From positions 186,001 through 250,000 of the forward strand of contig NZ_JACIJK010000005.1 in the NCBI RefSeq assembly GCF_014199305.1: a stretch of DNA of 64,000 nucleotides, read 5' to 3'. How positions within the stretch are numbered: position 1 is the stretch's first letter; the number at the start of each line of letters is the position of its first letter. Both the position numbers and the translations under genes were made by a program. The notes beneath the pieces are model-generated. The model was not told where the DNA came from, searched no databases, and worked only from the letters and a program-made list of their open reading frames with translations. This document shows, piece by piece, positions 44,197 to 53,926 of this stretch. Source of the DNA: Sphingomonas aerophila (lineage in GTDB: Bacteria; Pseudomonadota; Alphaproteobacteria; Sphingomonadales; Sphingomonadaceae).

Positions 44197-45103
44197 TCAC
44201 GGCGCGGCTGGCTTGTCGCCGAACAGGAACCAGCCGGCGCCCCAGATCGGCTGCAGGGCGGGCGGCGATGTTGCCGGGGTCAGCGCATTGGGGAAGTCAG
44301 CCGCGACCCGCCCCGCAAGCGCCACCACGCAATAGCGCGCGGCAACGCTCGCCCGCACCGACACGGCGGAGCCGCCGATCAGCAGCGTGTCGCCCGCGAC
44401 GGGAGCGGGCAGTCCGGCCTTGGCGAGCGCCGCGCGGGCCCTCTCCGCCTCCCCGTCATCGCCGGCGACAAAGACCAGCTTGACCCCGATCGTGTTCAGC
44501 GCCCCAAGCCATTGTCGGGCCTGTTCCCCGATGCCCCCCGGCCGGCGCCGGCCCCAGGGTCACCGAAACCGTCGCGAGTACCGCTGGCTCCTTGCCCTCG
44601 CACGTGATCCAGCGCGGGTCGGCACTGTCGCTGCCCCGGTCCAAGAGCACGCTTCGGGTCGCGGGCATATGGCCGGCGACATAATGGCCCAGATCCGCCC
44701 AGGTCGCGCCGGCAGGTGAGGCTGCAGGCGGCGTGCCTTCGCTGCTCACAAGCGGTGGCGTGATTGGCGCTGATTGAGCCTCGGCTGGCGGCACCGGCGG
44801 GGCATCACTGCCGTCCGGGCGGGGCAGAGAGCCGGCGTAGAACTGTCCCGCCCGCCGCTGTGTCGGGTCGGCCGGAAGCGGCTTAGGAGCGGGCAGTGGC
44901 GCAGCCGCGGCGGTCCTTTCCTCACGCTTTGCTTGCTTGGCCGCGCGTCTGGCCGCCCGCCTCTCCTCCCGATCAGCCCGGTCGGGACGCGCGGTGGCGC
45001 TTGCGGCGACGCCGCCCGCTGCGACCAACGGCACGGCCGCCGCGATGCACCCGGACAGGCAGCCAGCCAAGAGAAGGAGGAGGGGTGCTTTGACGACCTG
45101 CAT
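44197..45103 (-). pseudogene. HAD acid-phosphatase-like lipoprotein with a one-base frameshift
   Basis: From ATG 45103 the protein has a lipoprotein signal (QVVKAPLLLLLAGCLSGC), a charged Ala/Arg-rich stretch, a Pro-rich stretch and then HYVAGHMPATRSVLLDRG and EGKEPAVLATVSVTLGPAPAGG. Six C in a row (44534-44539, G on the coding strand) then shift the frame, which would end at 44456. Removing one G restores a frame: IGEQARQWLGALNTIGVKLVFVAGDD, ARYCVVALAGRVAADFPNAL and PIWGAGWFLFGDKP to a stop at 44197. That ending matches HAD acid phosphatases of the lipoprotein e(P4) type, but DxDxT is replaced by ATVSVTL. Total length would be about 301 residues. Confidence 0.65.
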
Positions 45104-45209
45104 GGCGCCACCATGCCCCGCTGCGATGCCGCCAGCAATCGGAACGCCGCGGCGGCTCCCATGAAAAAAGCCGTGGCGACGCGGGCGCCGATCCGCCAAT
45201 CGTCGGCGC

Positions 45210-45791
45210 ATGGCCAAGCTTTATTTCTACTACGCCTCGATGAACGCGGGGAAGTCGACCAACTTGCTCCAGGCCGACTTCAATTATCGCGAGCGCGGCA
45301 TGTCGACCATGTTGTTCACCGCCGCGATCGATGATCGGTTCGCGCCGGGCACCATCACCTCGCGCATCGGGCTGGAAGCATCGGCCACTCCGTTCGATCC
45401 CGGTACCAATCTCGCCGCCCTGGTGCTGGAACGGCACCGTACGGAGGCGCTTGCCTGCGTCCTGGTGGACGAGGCGCAATTCCTTACGAGCGGGCAGGTC
45501 GACAGTCTGGCGCGCCTGGCCGACGCGCACGACATCCCCGTCCTCGCTTATGGGTTGCGCACCGACTTTCAGGGAGAATTGTTCCCCGGCTCCGCCCGCC
45601 TGCTCGCGCTTGCCGATTCGCTGGTCGAGATCAAATCGGTGTGCACCTGCGGACGCAAGGCGACCATGAACCTGCGGGTCGACGCTGCGGGGGGTGCCAT
45701 CGGGGAGGGAGCGCAGACGGAGATCGGCGGCAACGACCGCTATGTCGCGCTGTGCCGACGGCACTTCGTGGAGGCGCTGGGCAGCGCCTGA
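45210..45791 (+). CDS. tdk: thymidine kinase
   Basis: Type II thymidine kinase of 193 residues that phosphorylates thymidine with ATP in pyrimidine salvage. The P-loop is YASMNAGKSTNL, the DEAQF motif with the catalytic Glu is LVDEAQFL, and ending cysteines (CTCGRKA and the final CRRHF) form the structural zinc site. Length is typical. Divergent from the HAD-like lipoprotein gene. Confidence 0.97.
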   Translation: MAKLYFYYASMNAGKSTNLLQADFNYRERGMSTMLFTAAIDDRFAPGTITSRIGLEASATPFDPGTNLAALVLERHRTEALACVLVDEAQFLTSGQVDSLARLADAHDIPVLAYGLRTDFQGELFPGSARLLALADSLVEIKSVCTCGRKATMNLRVDAAGGAIGEGAQTEIGGNDRYVALCRRHFVEALGSA

Positions 45792-45843
45792 TTACGCCAC
45801 GGCGTTGCTGGCGCCGACCGGCACGCTCGCCTATGTTCCGTCC

Positions 45844-46536
45844 ATGTCCTCCGACAATATCGTCTACCGCGCGGCCGTGTGGATCGTGCCACTCGTCATT
45901 GCCATCGTCTTTCACGAAGTCGCGCATGGCTGGGTCGCGCGCTGGCTTGGCGACCCTACCGCGGCCGAGCAGCGGCGGCTGAGCTTCAACCCCGTTCGCC
46001 ACGTCGATCCGGTCGGCACCGTGCTGCTGCCGCTCAGCCTGGCGATCGCGGGTGCGCCGGTATTCGGCTGGGCGAAGCCCGTGCCCGTCGTCGCAGCCTG
46101 CCTGCGCCGGCCACGCACCGGCATGATGCTGGTCGCGCTTGCCGGGCCGGGAATGAACCTCGCGCTCGCGATCCTGGGCGCGTTCGGCCTGGGGCTGTTG
46201 TCGGCCAGCCTGGGCGGCACGCTGCCGGCCAGTGGCGCGCCGCGCTTTGCGGCGGACATCCTTTTCTCGTTCCTGATGGTCAACGTTTTCCTGGCCATCT
46301 TCAACCTGTTGCCGATCCCGCCCTTTGATGGCGGCCATGTGGTGGAAGGGCTGCTGCCCCGCCCCCTTGCCCGCCGCTATGCGAGCATCGGCCGTTACGG
46401 GTTCCTGCTGCTGATCGGGTTGCTGGTGGTATTGCCGATGCTGGTGCCCGGCGCGGACATCGTCGCGCGCGTCGTGGGCCCGCCCGCGCGCTGGCTGCTT
46501 GGCCAGTTGCTCGACCTTGCGCGAGCGATCGCCTGA
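45844..46536 (+). CDS. site-2 protease family (M50) membrane peptidase
   Basis: Intramembrane metalloprotease-like protein of 230 residues. The zinc motif HEVAHGWVA sits in the first helix and the third ligand in NLLPIPPFDGGHV. Roughly six hydrophobic segments. It lacks the PDZ domain of RseP and is of the short bacterial type found near truB or trpS in other genomes. ATG 45844 is chosen because the first membrane helix begins directly after it. The stop overlaps the truB start (TGATG). Confidence 0.9.
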   Translation: MSSDNIVYRAAVWIVPLVIAIVFHEVAHGWVARWLGDPTAAEQRRLSFNPVRHVDPVGTVLLPLSLAIAGAPVFGWAKPVPVVAACLRRPRTGMMLVALAGPGMNLALAILGAFGLGLLSASLGGTLPASGAPRFAADILFSFLMVNVFLAIFNLLPIPPFDGGHVVEGLLPRPLARRYASIGRYGFLLLIGLLVVLPMLVPGADIVARVVGPPARWLLGQLLDLARAIA

Positions 46537-47432
46537 TGGCCCTCCACGGCTGGATCATCCTGGACAAGCCGCTGGGGCTTGGCTCCACCCAGGCGGTGGG
46601 CGCGATCAAGCGGGGCCTGCGCGAAGCGGGGCACGGCAAGGCCAAGGTCGGCCATGGCGGCACGCTCGACCCACTCGCCTCGGGCGTGTTGCCGATCGCG
46701 GTCGGGGAAGCGACCAAGCTTGCCGGCCGGATGCTCGACAGCGACAAAGTCTATGCCTTTACCATCCGCTTCGGTGAGCAGACCGACACCCTCGACCGCG
46801 AGGGCCAAGTGGTCGCGACCAGCCCGGTGCGGCCCGATGCTGCCCAACTGGCGGCGGTGTTGCCCCGCTTTACCGGCCCGATCGAGCAGGTGCCGCCGGC
46901 TTATTCGGCGCTGAAGGTTGATGGTGCCCGCGCCTATGACCTCGCCCGCGCAGGCGAGGACGTGGCGCTCGCGACGCGATCGGTGATGATCCATTCCCTG
47001 TCCATCGAGGCGGCGGACGCTGGCGTACTTGCCGAGGCGACCCTGGTGGCGCACGTGTCAAAGGGCACTTACATACGGTCCCTGGCGCGGGACATCGCGC
47101 TGGCGCTGGGTACGGTGGGTCATGTGACCTATCTGCACCGGATAAAGGCAGGCCCGTTCGACCTTGCCCAGGCGATATCGCTGGACAATTGGAACGAAGC
47201 CGCTAAGGCGCGCAACCTTGAACAGTTACTTCTGCCGTTGAGGGCGGGGCTGGACGACATCCCGGCTTTCTCCCTCACTCCCGACCAGGCAGGGGCGCTT
47301 CGACAGGGGCGTGTTCTGGCCGGGATTGCCGCCGATGACGGCACTGCCTTTGCCTTGCTCGACGACGTCCCTGTGGCGCTGGTCGATGTTTCCGGCGGGA
47401 TGGTGCGGGTCGAACGCGGCTTCAACCTGTAA
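46536..47432 (+). CDS. truB: tRNA pseudouridine(55) synthase
   Basis: Enzyme of 298 residues that makes pseudouridine 55 in tRNA. WIILDKPLGLGST opens the fold, GHGGTLDPLASGVLPIAVG carries the catalytic Asp, and KVYAFTIRFGEQTDTLDREG and SKGTYIRSLARDIA are other blocks. Part of the infB-pnp block as usual. Confidence 0.97.
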   Translation: MALHGWIILDKPLGLGSTQAVGAIKRGLREAGHGKAKVGHGGTLDPLASGVLPIAVGEATKLAGRMLDSDKVYAFTIRFGEQTDTLDREGQVVATSPVRPDAAQLAAVLPRFTGPIEQVPPAYSALKVDGARAYDLARAGEDVALATRSVMIHSLSIEAADAGVLAEATLVAHVSKGTYIRSLARDIALALGTVGHVTYLHRIKAGPFDLAQAISLDNWNEAAKARNLEQLLLPLRAGLDDIPAFSLTPDQAGALRQGRVLAGIAADDGTAFALLDDVPVALVDVSGGMVRVERGFNL

Positions 47433-47455
47433 ACACGATGTCGAAGGACTAGCAC

Positions 47456-47725
47456 ATGTCGATCACGGCGGAGCGCAAGCAGGCGCTCATTTCCGAACAT
47501 GGCCGCGGCGAGGGTGACACCGGCTCCCCCGAGGTGCAGGTCGCGATCCTTTCCGAGCGGATCAGCAACCTGACCCAGCACTTCAAGGGTCACGCCAAGG
47601 ACAACCATTCGCGTCGCGGACTTCTGATGCTGGTCAACAAGCGTCGCGCGCTGCTTGATTACCTCCGCAAGTCGGACGGCGATCGGTATCTCGCTCTCAT
47701 TGCGAAGCTCGGCCTTCGCAAGTGA
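47456..47725 (+). CDS. rpsO: 30S ribosomal protein S15
   Basis: Small-subunit protein of 89 residues binding the central domain of 16S r[35 protein letters not shown] and the [10 protein letters not shown] end are universal. A stem-loop follows before pnp. Confidence 0.98.
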   Translation: MSITAERKQALISEHGRGEGDTGSPEVQVAILSERISNLTQHFKGHAKDNHSRRGLLMLVNKRRALLDYLRKSDGDRYLALIAKLGLRK

Positions 47726-47730
47726 CGGAA

Positions 47731-47754
47731 AAGGGCGGCCTTCGGGTCGCCCTT
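47731..47754 (+). terminator. rho-independent-like stem-loop after rpsO
   Basis: AAGGGCGGCC-TTCG-GGTCGCCCTT forms a strong stem with a UUCG-type loop followed by a short T-rich stretch. It lies six bases after the rpsO stop and before the pnp leader, so it can end or attenuate transcription between the two, and may be a site of processing as in other rpsO-pnp regions. Confidence 0.7.
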
Positions 47755-47883
47755 CTCTTATCCGCCCCGTCGCAATCCGGCGACACGGGCATGGAGCCAT
47801 CAACACGCTCCACACCGCCGCGAGCCGGCTTAGCTCGCAGATAGGCCCCTCCCGCATCGGGCGTGAGGAGTGAAGGAAACAGA

Positions 47884-50262
47884 ATGTTCGATACCCAGAA
47901 GGTCAGCATCGAGTGGGGCGGCAAGACCCTCACGCTCGAAACGGGCAAGGTTGCCCGCCAGGCGGACGGCGCAGTGATCGCCACGCTCGGCGAAACGGTG
48001 GTGCTGTGCGCCGTGACGGCTGCCAAAGGCGTCAAGGAAGGGCAGGATTTCTTCCCGCTCACCGTCCACTACCAGGAAAAGTTCTCGTCGGCGGGGCGCA
48101 TCCCGGGCGGCTTCTTCAAGCGTGAGCGTGGCGCAACCGAGCGTGAAACGCTGGTCAGCCGCCTGATCGACCGTCCGATCCGCCCGCTGTTCCCAGAGGG
48201 CTTCTACAACGAGATCAACTGCATCGCGCAGGTGATGAGCTATGACGGCGAGAACGAGCCGGACCTGCTCGCCATGGTTGCCGCATCGGCAGCGATGACG
48301 CTGTCGGGCGTGCCCTTCATGGGCCCGATCGGCGCGGCGCGCGTCGGCTACAAGGACGGTGAGTATCAACTCAACCCGTCGGACGCCGAGATCGCGACGG
48401 GCGAGCTCGACCTGATGGTTGCCGCGACCCAGGACGCGGTGATGATGGTCGAGTCGGAAGCCAAGGAGCTGTCCGAGGATGTGATGCTGGGCGCGGTGAT
48501 GTTCGCGCACAAGGCGTCGCAGCAGGTGATCGACGCAATCATCCAGCTCGCCGAAAAGTCTGCCAAGGAGCCTTGGGAGCTGAAGTCCGGCGCCGACCTG
48601 TCGGCCCACAAGAACAAGCTGCGCGAGCTGATCGGCGCTGACCTGGCCGCTGCCTACAAGCTGACCAACAAGGCGGAGCGCCAGACCGCGGTCAACGAAG
48701 CCCGCACCAAGGCCCGCGACGCGTTCGAGACGCTGAAGCACGAGAACCCGGCCGAGTATCTCGGCACGCTCAAGCTCGTGAAGAAGCTGGAGGCGGAGAT
48801 CGTCCGCGGCCAGATCCTGAACGAAGGCGTCCGTATCGACGGCCGTGACACCAAGACGGTGCGCCCGATCGAAGCGGAAGTTCACTTCCTGCCGCGTGCG
48901 CATGGCTCCGCGCTGTTCACCCGCGGTGAAACGCAGACCATCGCCACGACCACTCTCGGCACCAAGGACGCCGAGCAGATGATCGACGGCCTCAATGGCC
49001 TGTCGTACCAAAACTTCATGCTCCACTATAACTTCCCGCCCTATTCGGTCGGCGAAGTGGGCCGCTTCGGCGCGCCGGGGCGTCGTGAAATTGGTCACGG
49101 CAAGCTTGCCTGGCGCGCGCTGCACCCGGTGCTGCCGACCAAGGAAGAGTTCCCCTACACCATCCGTGTCACCTCCGACATCACGGAGAGCAACGGCTCC
49201 TCGTCGATGGCGACGGTGTGCGGTGGCTCGCTCAGCCTGATGGACGCGGGCGTGCCGCTGAAGCGTCCGGTATCGGGCATCGCGATGGGCCTGATCCTGG
49301 AAGGCGAGAAGTTCGCCGTCCTGTCGGACATCCTGGGCGACGAGGATCACCTCGGCGACATGGACTTCAAGGTGGCCGGCACCAGCGAAGGCATCACCTC
49401 GCTGCAGATGGACATCAAGATCGCCGGCATCACCGAGGAGATCATGCGCGTCGCCCTGGCACAGGCGCATGAGGGCCGCGCCCACATCCTGGGCGAAATG
49501 GCGAAGGCACTGGGCGAGACCCGGAACGAGCTGTCGGCGCACGCGCCGCGGATCGAGACCTTCACCATCGACAAGTCCAAGATCCGCGAAGTGATCGGCA
49601 CGGGCGGCAAGGTGATCCGTGAGATCGTCGCCACCACCGGTGCGAAGGTCGACATCGACGACGAGGGCGTGATCAAGGTCAGCTCCTCCGACCCGGCGCA
49701 GATCGAAGCCGCGGTGAACTGGATCAAGGGCTTGGTCGAAGAGGCCGAGGTCGGCAAGATCTACAATGGCAAGGTCGTCAACATCGTCGACTTCGGCGCG
49801 TTCGTGAACTTCATGGGTGGCAAGGACGGCCTCGTCCACGTGTCCGAGATGAAGAACGAGCGGGTCGAGAAGCCGACGGACGTCGTGTCCGAGGGTCAGG
49901 ACGTTAAGGTCAAGGTCCTCGAGATCGATCCGCGCGGCAAGGTTCGCCTGTCGATGCGCGTCGTCGACCAGGAAACCGGCGCAGAGCTGGAGGACAGCCG
50001 TCCTGCCCGCCAGCCTCGTGAGGGTGGTGAAGGTCGCGGCGATCGTGGTCCCCGTGGTGATCGCGGTGGCGACCGTGGTGGTGATCGCGGTGGCGACCGT
50101 GGCCCCCGTCGTGAAGGCGGCCCACGTCGTGACCGTGGCGACCGTGGCGATCGCGGCCCCCGCCGCGAAAGCGGCCAGGGTGGCCAGGGCAATGGCGGCG
50201 GCAACGATGACGGCCCCGCGCCCGAGTTCGCTCCCGCCTTCCTGACCGGCGACCGCGACTAA
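47884..50262 (+). CDS. pnp: polyribonucleotide nucleotidyltransferase (PNPase)
   Basis: Phosphorolytic 3'-5' exoribonuclease of 792 residues. Two RNase PH domains (about 10-140 and 310-455) contain [27 protein letters not shown] and [15 protein letters not shown] (cited by [12 protein letters not shown] and LGTKDAEQ). KH ([15 protein letters not shown]) and S1 ([15 protein letters not shown]) domains follow. The tail after about residue 715 is Arg/Gly/Asp-rich. The ATG at 47884 is used, behind AAGGAAA; the frame is open seven codons further upstream with GTG. It forms a trimer and joins the degradosome. Confidence 0.98.
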   Translation: MFDTQKVSIEWGGKTLTLETGKVARQADGAVIATLGETVVLCAVTAAKGVKEGQDFFPLTVHYQEKFSSAGRIPGGFFKRERGATERETLVSRLIDRPIRPLFPEGFYNEINCIAQVMSYDGENEPDLLAMVAASAAMTLSGVPFMGPIGAARVGYKDGEYQLNPSDAEIATGELDLMVAATQDAVMMVESEAKELSEDVMLGAVMFAHKASQQVIDAIIQLAEKSAKEPWELKSGADLSAHKNKLRELIGADLAAAYKLTNKAERQTAVNEARTKARDAFETLKHENPAEYLGTLKLVKKLEAEIVRGQILNEGVRIDGRDTKTVRPIEAEVHFLPRAHGSALFTRGETQTIATTTLGTKDAEQMIDGLNGLSYQNFMLHYNFPPYSVGEVGRFGAPGRREIGHGKLAWRALHPVLPTKEEFPYTIRVTSDITESNGSSSMATVCGGSLSLMDAGVPLKRPVSGIAMGLILEGEKFAVLSDILGDEDHLGDMDFKVAGTSEGITSLQMDIKIAGITEEIMRVALAQAHEGRAHILGEMAKALGETRNELSAHAPRIETFTIDKSKIREVIGTGGKVIREIVATTGAKVDIDDEGVIKVSSSDPAQIEAAVNWIKGLVEEAEVGKIYNGKVVNIVDFGAFVNFMGGKDGLVHVSEMKNERVEKPTDVVSEGQDVKVKVLEIDPRGKVRLSMRVVDQETGAELEDSRPARQPREGGEGRGDRGPRGDRGGDRGGDRGGDRGPRREGGPRRDRGDRGDRGPRRESGQGGQGNGGGNDDGPAPEFAPAFLTGDRD
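50056..50103 (+). repeat. two tandem 24-base units in the PNPase tail
   Basis: GGTGATCGCGGTGGCGACCG plus TGG(T/C) occurs twice in tandem, encoding GDRGGDRG units. The RGG-type tail binds RNA, and copy number may vary between strains. Confidence 0.8.
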
Positions 50263-50272
50263 TCAGTCGATC

Positions 50273-50339
50273 GGGGCGGAGCGGCGTCGCCATGGCAGCA
50301 ATGCCCGGCGACGTCGCCCCGCCCTTTTTCGTGTCCGGC
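50273..50339 (+). terminator. terminator of the rimP-pnp block
   Basis: A long GC-rich inverted repeat (GGGGCGG-a-GCGGCGTCGCC against GGCGACGTCGCCCCGCCC) with a loop of about 16 bases is followed by TTTTT. It starts 11 bases after the pnp stop. Confidence 0.8.
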
Positions 50340-50488
50340 GTTCGCGGCTAGCGTAGCAAGCCGGGTCCCCGACCACCCGTGCGGCGGCCGCGTCGCCATC
50401 GCGCCCGAGGCAGCCTTGCGGATAATCGCCGTCCGGCCCTCAAGGGTTCCCTGAACTTCAACCCCGCCCTGGCCCCCGACGCGCAGGG

Positions 50489-51286
50489 TTAGTTCTTGTA
50501 GGTTGGGTCCACCCGGTCGAGCTTGCGCTTCAGCGCGGGCCAGGCGAGCCGCTCGGCGACCATGCCCATGCCCTTGGGGTTGGATTGCATTGCGACCTTT
50601 GCGCCGACATCTTCGTGCGGGTCGTTGAGATTGTCGCGGCCGGCGGCGAGCATGAGTACCTGCGCCTCGCACGCGCGCTCCAGGAAATACAGGCGGACGA
50701 AGCACGCGCCGACACTCTCGCCGACCGCCAGCGTGCCGTGGTTGCGCAGGATCATGGCATTGCGGGCGCCAAGGTCCGCGACCAGCCGCTCGCGCTCGTC
50801 CAGGTCCGTCGCGATGCCCTCATAATCATGATACGCGACGTCATGCCCCGCGATCATCGCGGTCTGGGTGTGCGGTAACAGGCCAAAGCGCATTGCGGAC
50901 ACCGCCTGCCCGTGCGGAGTGTGGAGGTGCATCACCGCCGCCGCGTCCTCGCGGGCCATGTGGATGGCGGAATGGATGGTAAAGCCGGCTGGATTGACCG
51001 GCTGGTCGGTCTTGCCGACCGGGTTTCCGTCAACGTCGATCTTCACCAGGCTGGACGCCGTGATCTCCTCGAACATCATGTTGTACGGGTTGATCAGGAA
51101 ATGGTGCTCGGGTCCCGGCACCCGCGCCGACAGGTGGGTGAAGATCAGGTCGTCCCACCCGTATAGCGCGACGAGGCGATAGGCGGCCGCCAGGTCCACC
51201 CGCGCTTCCCACTCGCCCGGCGCATACCCGTTCGCGTGGATCTCGGCGGCATGAACCCGTGCGTCGGCCGGGGCGAGCGTGGCCAT
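50489..51286 (-). CDS. class II aldolase/adducin family protein
   Basis: Protein of 265 residues with the zinc-dependent class II aldolase/adducin head fold. The metal histidines are in MHLHTPHGQAV and in ILRNHGTLAVGESV; DDLIFTHLSARVPG is the substrate-loop block. Family members act on sugar phosphates or related aldols, and many eukaryote-like members have no known reaction. It is followed on the same strand upstream by GH3 at a distance of 66 bases, but no ribosome-binding or operon link is certain. Confidence 0.9.
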   Translation of the reverse strand: MATLAPADARVHAAEIHANGYAPGEWEARVDLAAAYRLVALYGWDDLIFTHLSARVPGPEHHFLINPYNMMFEEITASSLVKIDVDGNPVGKTDQPVNPAGFTIHSAIHMAREDAAAVMHLHTPHGQAVSAMRFGLLPHTQTAMIAGHDVAYHDYEGIATDLDERERLVADLGARNAMILRNHGTLAVGESVGACFVRLYFLERACEAQVLMLAAGRDNLNDPHEDVGAKVAMQSNPKGMGMVAERLAWPALKRKLDRVDPTYKN

Positions 51287-51351
51287 GGCATCCTTCTCCG
51301 TTCTGTTTCGGAAGAGGCTATCCTATCGGCCGACGCTCGCCAACTGGCGCC

Positions 51352-53820
51352 TCAGCGGGGGCAGGCTGCTCCGGGAGCGCCGCTGCTGGCGATCCGCACC
51401 GATGACACATCGATCCGGGCCGCACCGGTGGACGCGATCGCGAAGGGACGCGTCACCGCGGCCATATCGACACCCCCGGTGGCGAAGCAGCGGAGCGGCA
51501 CCGCCATTTCGCCCCATGTTCCGGCCGCTGCCGTCAACAAGCTGGTCACGGGCACGCGAGCCGCCTTTCCCCCGGTCATCGTCACGGTCAACTGACCGCT
51601 TGCGGGCGTGACGACGCGATAGTTGACGACCAGGCTCAACTCCCCGTTCGCCTCACGCCGATAGTCGATCGGGCGCGCAACCTGGATCGCCGCCTCACCC
51701 GCGCCGGTCCAGGTGAGCCGAAGCGAGTCCTCCTGCGCGTTGCGGTCGACACGCGTCACCGCCACCGCGCCGGTCGGGGTCAGCTTGCCGCCTGCGATTA
51801 CCCGGCCACGCCCGAACAGCGTCGAGGTGTCACCCACGGTCACCGCCGGCCGCGTCTCGTCCAGCTTCGCCAGGCTCTTGGGCGCGGCATAGGTCAGGCC
51901 GTAGCCGATCGGGAACAGCGGGTCGTAGTTCGGATCGCGACGGTTGAGCACATTCTGGTCGATGCGCTTGGGCCATGAGAAGCTGAGCGTGCCGTGGAAG
52001 TCGCGCTTGGCCGCGCCGCCCTTGCCCGCGACCAGCACGTCGGCAACGCCGCCGCCTTCTGTACCCGGCAGGAATGCCGCGACGAAGGCGTCGGCCGCGT
52101 TGACCTCCGGGTTCACCCACATCGGCCGGCCTGACAGGAACACCGCCACGACAGGCACGCCCGCCGCCTTCAGCTTCTTGAGCAGCTGGAGGTCGCTCTT
52201 GTCCTCAGGGCTGTATTCCAGGCTGGGGCGGTCACCCACGAATTCGGCATAGGGCGTTTCGCCGAATACCACGATCGCGACGTCGGGCTTGGCAGCGTAG
52301 CTGCCGTCCGCCGACAGGGTGGCGCGGCCGCCCGCCGCCCGGATGTTCTCGTCCAGTCCGCTCCAGATCGACTGGGCGTGGGGGAAGTCGGCGTTGGAGA
52401 CTTCCGTCCCCTGCCAGGTGATCGACCAGCCGCCGGCCGCCTGGGCGATGCTGTCGGCCGCCTTGCCCGCGACGAGGACGTTGGCGCCCGCCTTGATCGG
52501 CAGCACGCCGCCATTGTTCTTCAGCAGCACCAGCGACTTTGCCACCGCCTCGCGCGCCAGGGCGCGGTGTTCGGGGCTGCCGATCCGGTTGAACTCGCCT
52601 GCCATCGGCCGGCTCGACGGACGGCCGTGCTCGAACGTGCCGGCGATCAGCTTGACGCGCAGGATGCGGCGAACGGCGTCGTCGAGGCGAGCGGCGGGGA
52701 TACGCCCGTCCTTCGCCTCGGCCAGCGTGTTGGCGTAGAGCTCCTTCCACTTCGGGCCCGAATACATGAACATGTCGAGGCCCGCGTTGATCGCGGCGGG
52801 GCAATCTTCGGTGGTGCAGCCGGGCACCTGGCCATGCGCGTTCCAGTCGCTGACGGCGAAGCCGTCAAAGCCCCAGCGCTCCTTGAGCACGCCGGTCAGC
52901 AGGCTCTTGTTCGCCGTCATCTTGGTACCGTTCCAGCTCGAAAAGCTAGGCATCACGATCAGCGCGCCTGCTTCCAGGCCGGTCACATAGCCCGCGGCGT
53001 GGATGTCGCGCAGCGCGTCTTCGGAGATGCGCGCGTCGCCCTGATCCTTGCCGCCCGTGCCGCCATCGGCCAGGAAGTGCTTGATCGAGGACATGACATG
53101 GCCCGGGCCCATGAAGTCCTGACCAACCGTGCCCTGGATGCCTTCAACCATCTTGCCGGCATAGGAAGCGACGATGGCCGGGTCCTCGGAATAGCTTTCA
53201 TAGGTGCGGCCCCAACGGTCGTCCTGCACCACCGCCACAGTCGGCGCAAAGGTCCAATCCTGCCCGGTAGCGGCGGTTTCCTCCGCCGTCGCCTGGCCGA
53301 TCCGCTTGACCAAGTCGGGATCACGCATCGCGCCGAGGCCGATATTGTGAGGGTAGAGCGTCCCGCCGATGATGTTGTTGGCGCCGTGCACCGCGTCGGT
53401 GCCCCAGATCACGGGCACCTTTGGCCGCGTGTCGGACCGCTTCATCGACGCGTCGTAGAACTCGTCCGCCAACTTCAGCCAGTCGGACGCAGGCGCCTTG
53501 TCGTTGCCATAGGGGCCCGAGCTGCCGCCGTTCAGCACAGAGCCGAACTTATAGGTTTCCAGGTCCTTGGGGGTGATCGACGCGATGTCGACCTGAATCA
53601 GCTGGCCGACCTTGTCCTCGACGGACATGCGCGACAGGATCTGCTCGACGCGCGTTTCAACCTTGGGATCGCGCTGGCGCCGGTTGTTGAGCTTGGGCCA
53701 ACTTTCCGGGTGCGCCGTCGCCGAAGCGGCCCCGTTCGCGACCTGCGCGATCAGCGGTGCGGCACCCATCACGGCCAGCAGCCCGGCCGCCCCCGCCATC
53801 CATCCAGCCTTGCCCTTCAT
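51352..53820 (-). CDS. GH3 beta-glucosidase/exo-1,4-beta-glucosidase, secreted
   Basis: Retaining exo-acting hydrolase of 822 residues. A signal peptide (AGWMAGAAGLLAVMGAAPLIAQ) is followed by the TIM-like domain (about 50-400) with the nucleophile Asp325 in FAVSDWNA, SIKHFLADGGT and GTDAVHGANN. The alpha/beta sandwich domain (from about 420) holds VLVAGKAADSIAQAAGGW, and the last ~170 residues form an extra beta domain typical of ExoP-type enzymes. It probably trims beta-glucan or cello-oligosaccharides to glucose. It is divergent from GH9 at 53927 and shares its control region. Ribosome-binding site AGGAGAGGA. Confidence 0.95.
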   Translation of the reverse strand: MKGKAGWMAGAAGLLAVMGAAPLIAQVANGAASATAHPESWPKLNNRRQRDPKVETRVEQILSRMSVEDKVGQLIQVDIASITPKDLETYKFGSVLNGGSSGPYGNDKAPASDWLKLADEFYDASMKRSDTRPKVPVIWGTDAVHGANNIIGGTLYPHNIGLGAMRDPDLVKRIGQATAEETAATGQDWTFAPTVAVVQDDRWGRTYESYSEDPAIVASYAGKMVEGIQGTVGQDFMGPGHVMSSIKHFLADGGTGGKDQGDARISEDALRDIHAAGYVTGLEAGALIVMPSFSSWNGTKMTANKSLLTGVLKERWGFDGFAVSDWNAHGQVPGCTTEDCPAAINAGLDMFMYSGPKWKELYANTLAEAKDGRIPAARLDDAVRRILRVKLIAGTFEHGRPSSRPMAGEFNRIGSPEHRALAREAVAKSLVLLKNNGGVLPIKAGANVLVAGKAADSIAQAAGGWSITWQGTEVSNADFPHAQSIWSGLDENIRAAGGRATLSADGSYAAKPDVAIVVFGETPYAEFVGDRPSLEYSPEDKSDLQLLKKLKAAGVPVVAVFLSGRPMWVNPEVNAADAFVAAFLPGTEGGGVADVLVAGKGGAAKRDFHGTLSFSWPKRIDQNVLNRRDPNYDPLFPIGYGLTYAAPKSLAKLDETRPAVTVGDTSTLFGRGRVIAGGKLTPTGAVAVTRVDRNAQEDSLRLTWTGAGEAAIQVARPIDYRREANGELSLVVNYRVVTPASGQLTVTMTGGKAARVPVTSLLTAAAGTWGEMAVPLRCFATGGVDMAAVTRPFAIASTGAARIDVSSVRIASSGAPGAACPR

Positions 53821-53879
53821 GCGTCCTCTCCTGATAAGGCGGGCTCCGGCAATGCCTTGAACCAGTAGCCGTCCAGCCT

Positions 53880-53905
53880 TGATAACGTTCTCGCTAACGT
53901 TGTCA
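53880..53905. promoter_or_regulatory. two adjacent AACGTT-centred operator-like boxes
   Basis: The segment TGATAACGTTCTCG (53880-53893) and CGCTAACGTTGTCA (53892-53905) each centre on AACGTT, 12 bases apart. Together they form an imperfect inverted repeat TGAtAACGTT-N6-AACGTTgTCA. Such AACGTT palindromes are typical of LacI-family operators for sugar catabolic genes in alphaproteobacteria and xanthomonads. They sit 22 bases before the GH9 start and 59 bases from the GH3 start, between the divergent genes. No LacI-family gene is in the window. Confidence 0.65.
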
Positions 53906-53926
53906 TACTGTAGGGAAGAAGCGCGA

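Noticed and set aside
47830..49839. Very long open frame (over 660 codons) antisense to pnp
   Set aside because: Third-position GC bias makes antisense frames open in this genome. The product has no domain, and pnp is certain.
50273..50339. Inverted repeat considered as a mobile-element end
   Set aside because: The T-run and position right after pnp fit a terminator; no transposase is nearby.
52378..53868. Long frame antisense to the GH3 gene
   Set aside because: Low-complexity Arg/Ala/Val/His product, a shadow of GH3 codon use.
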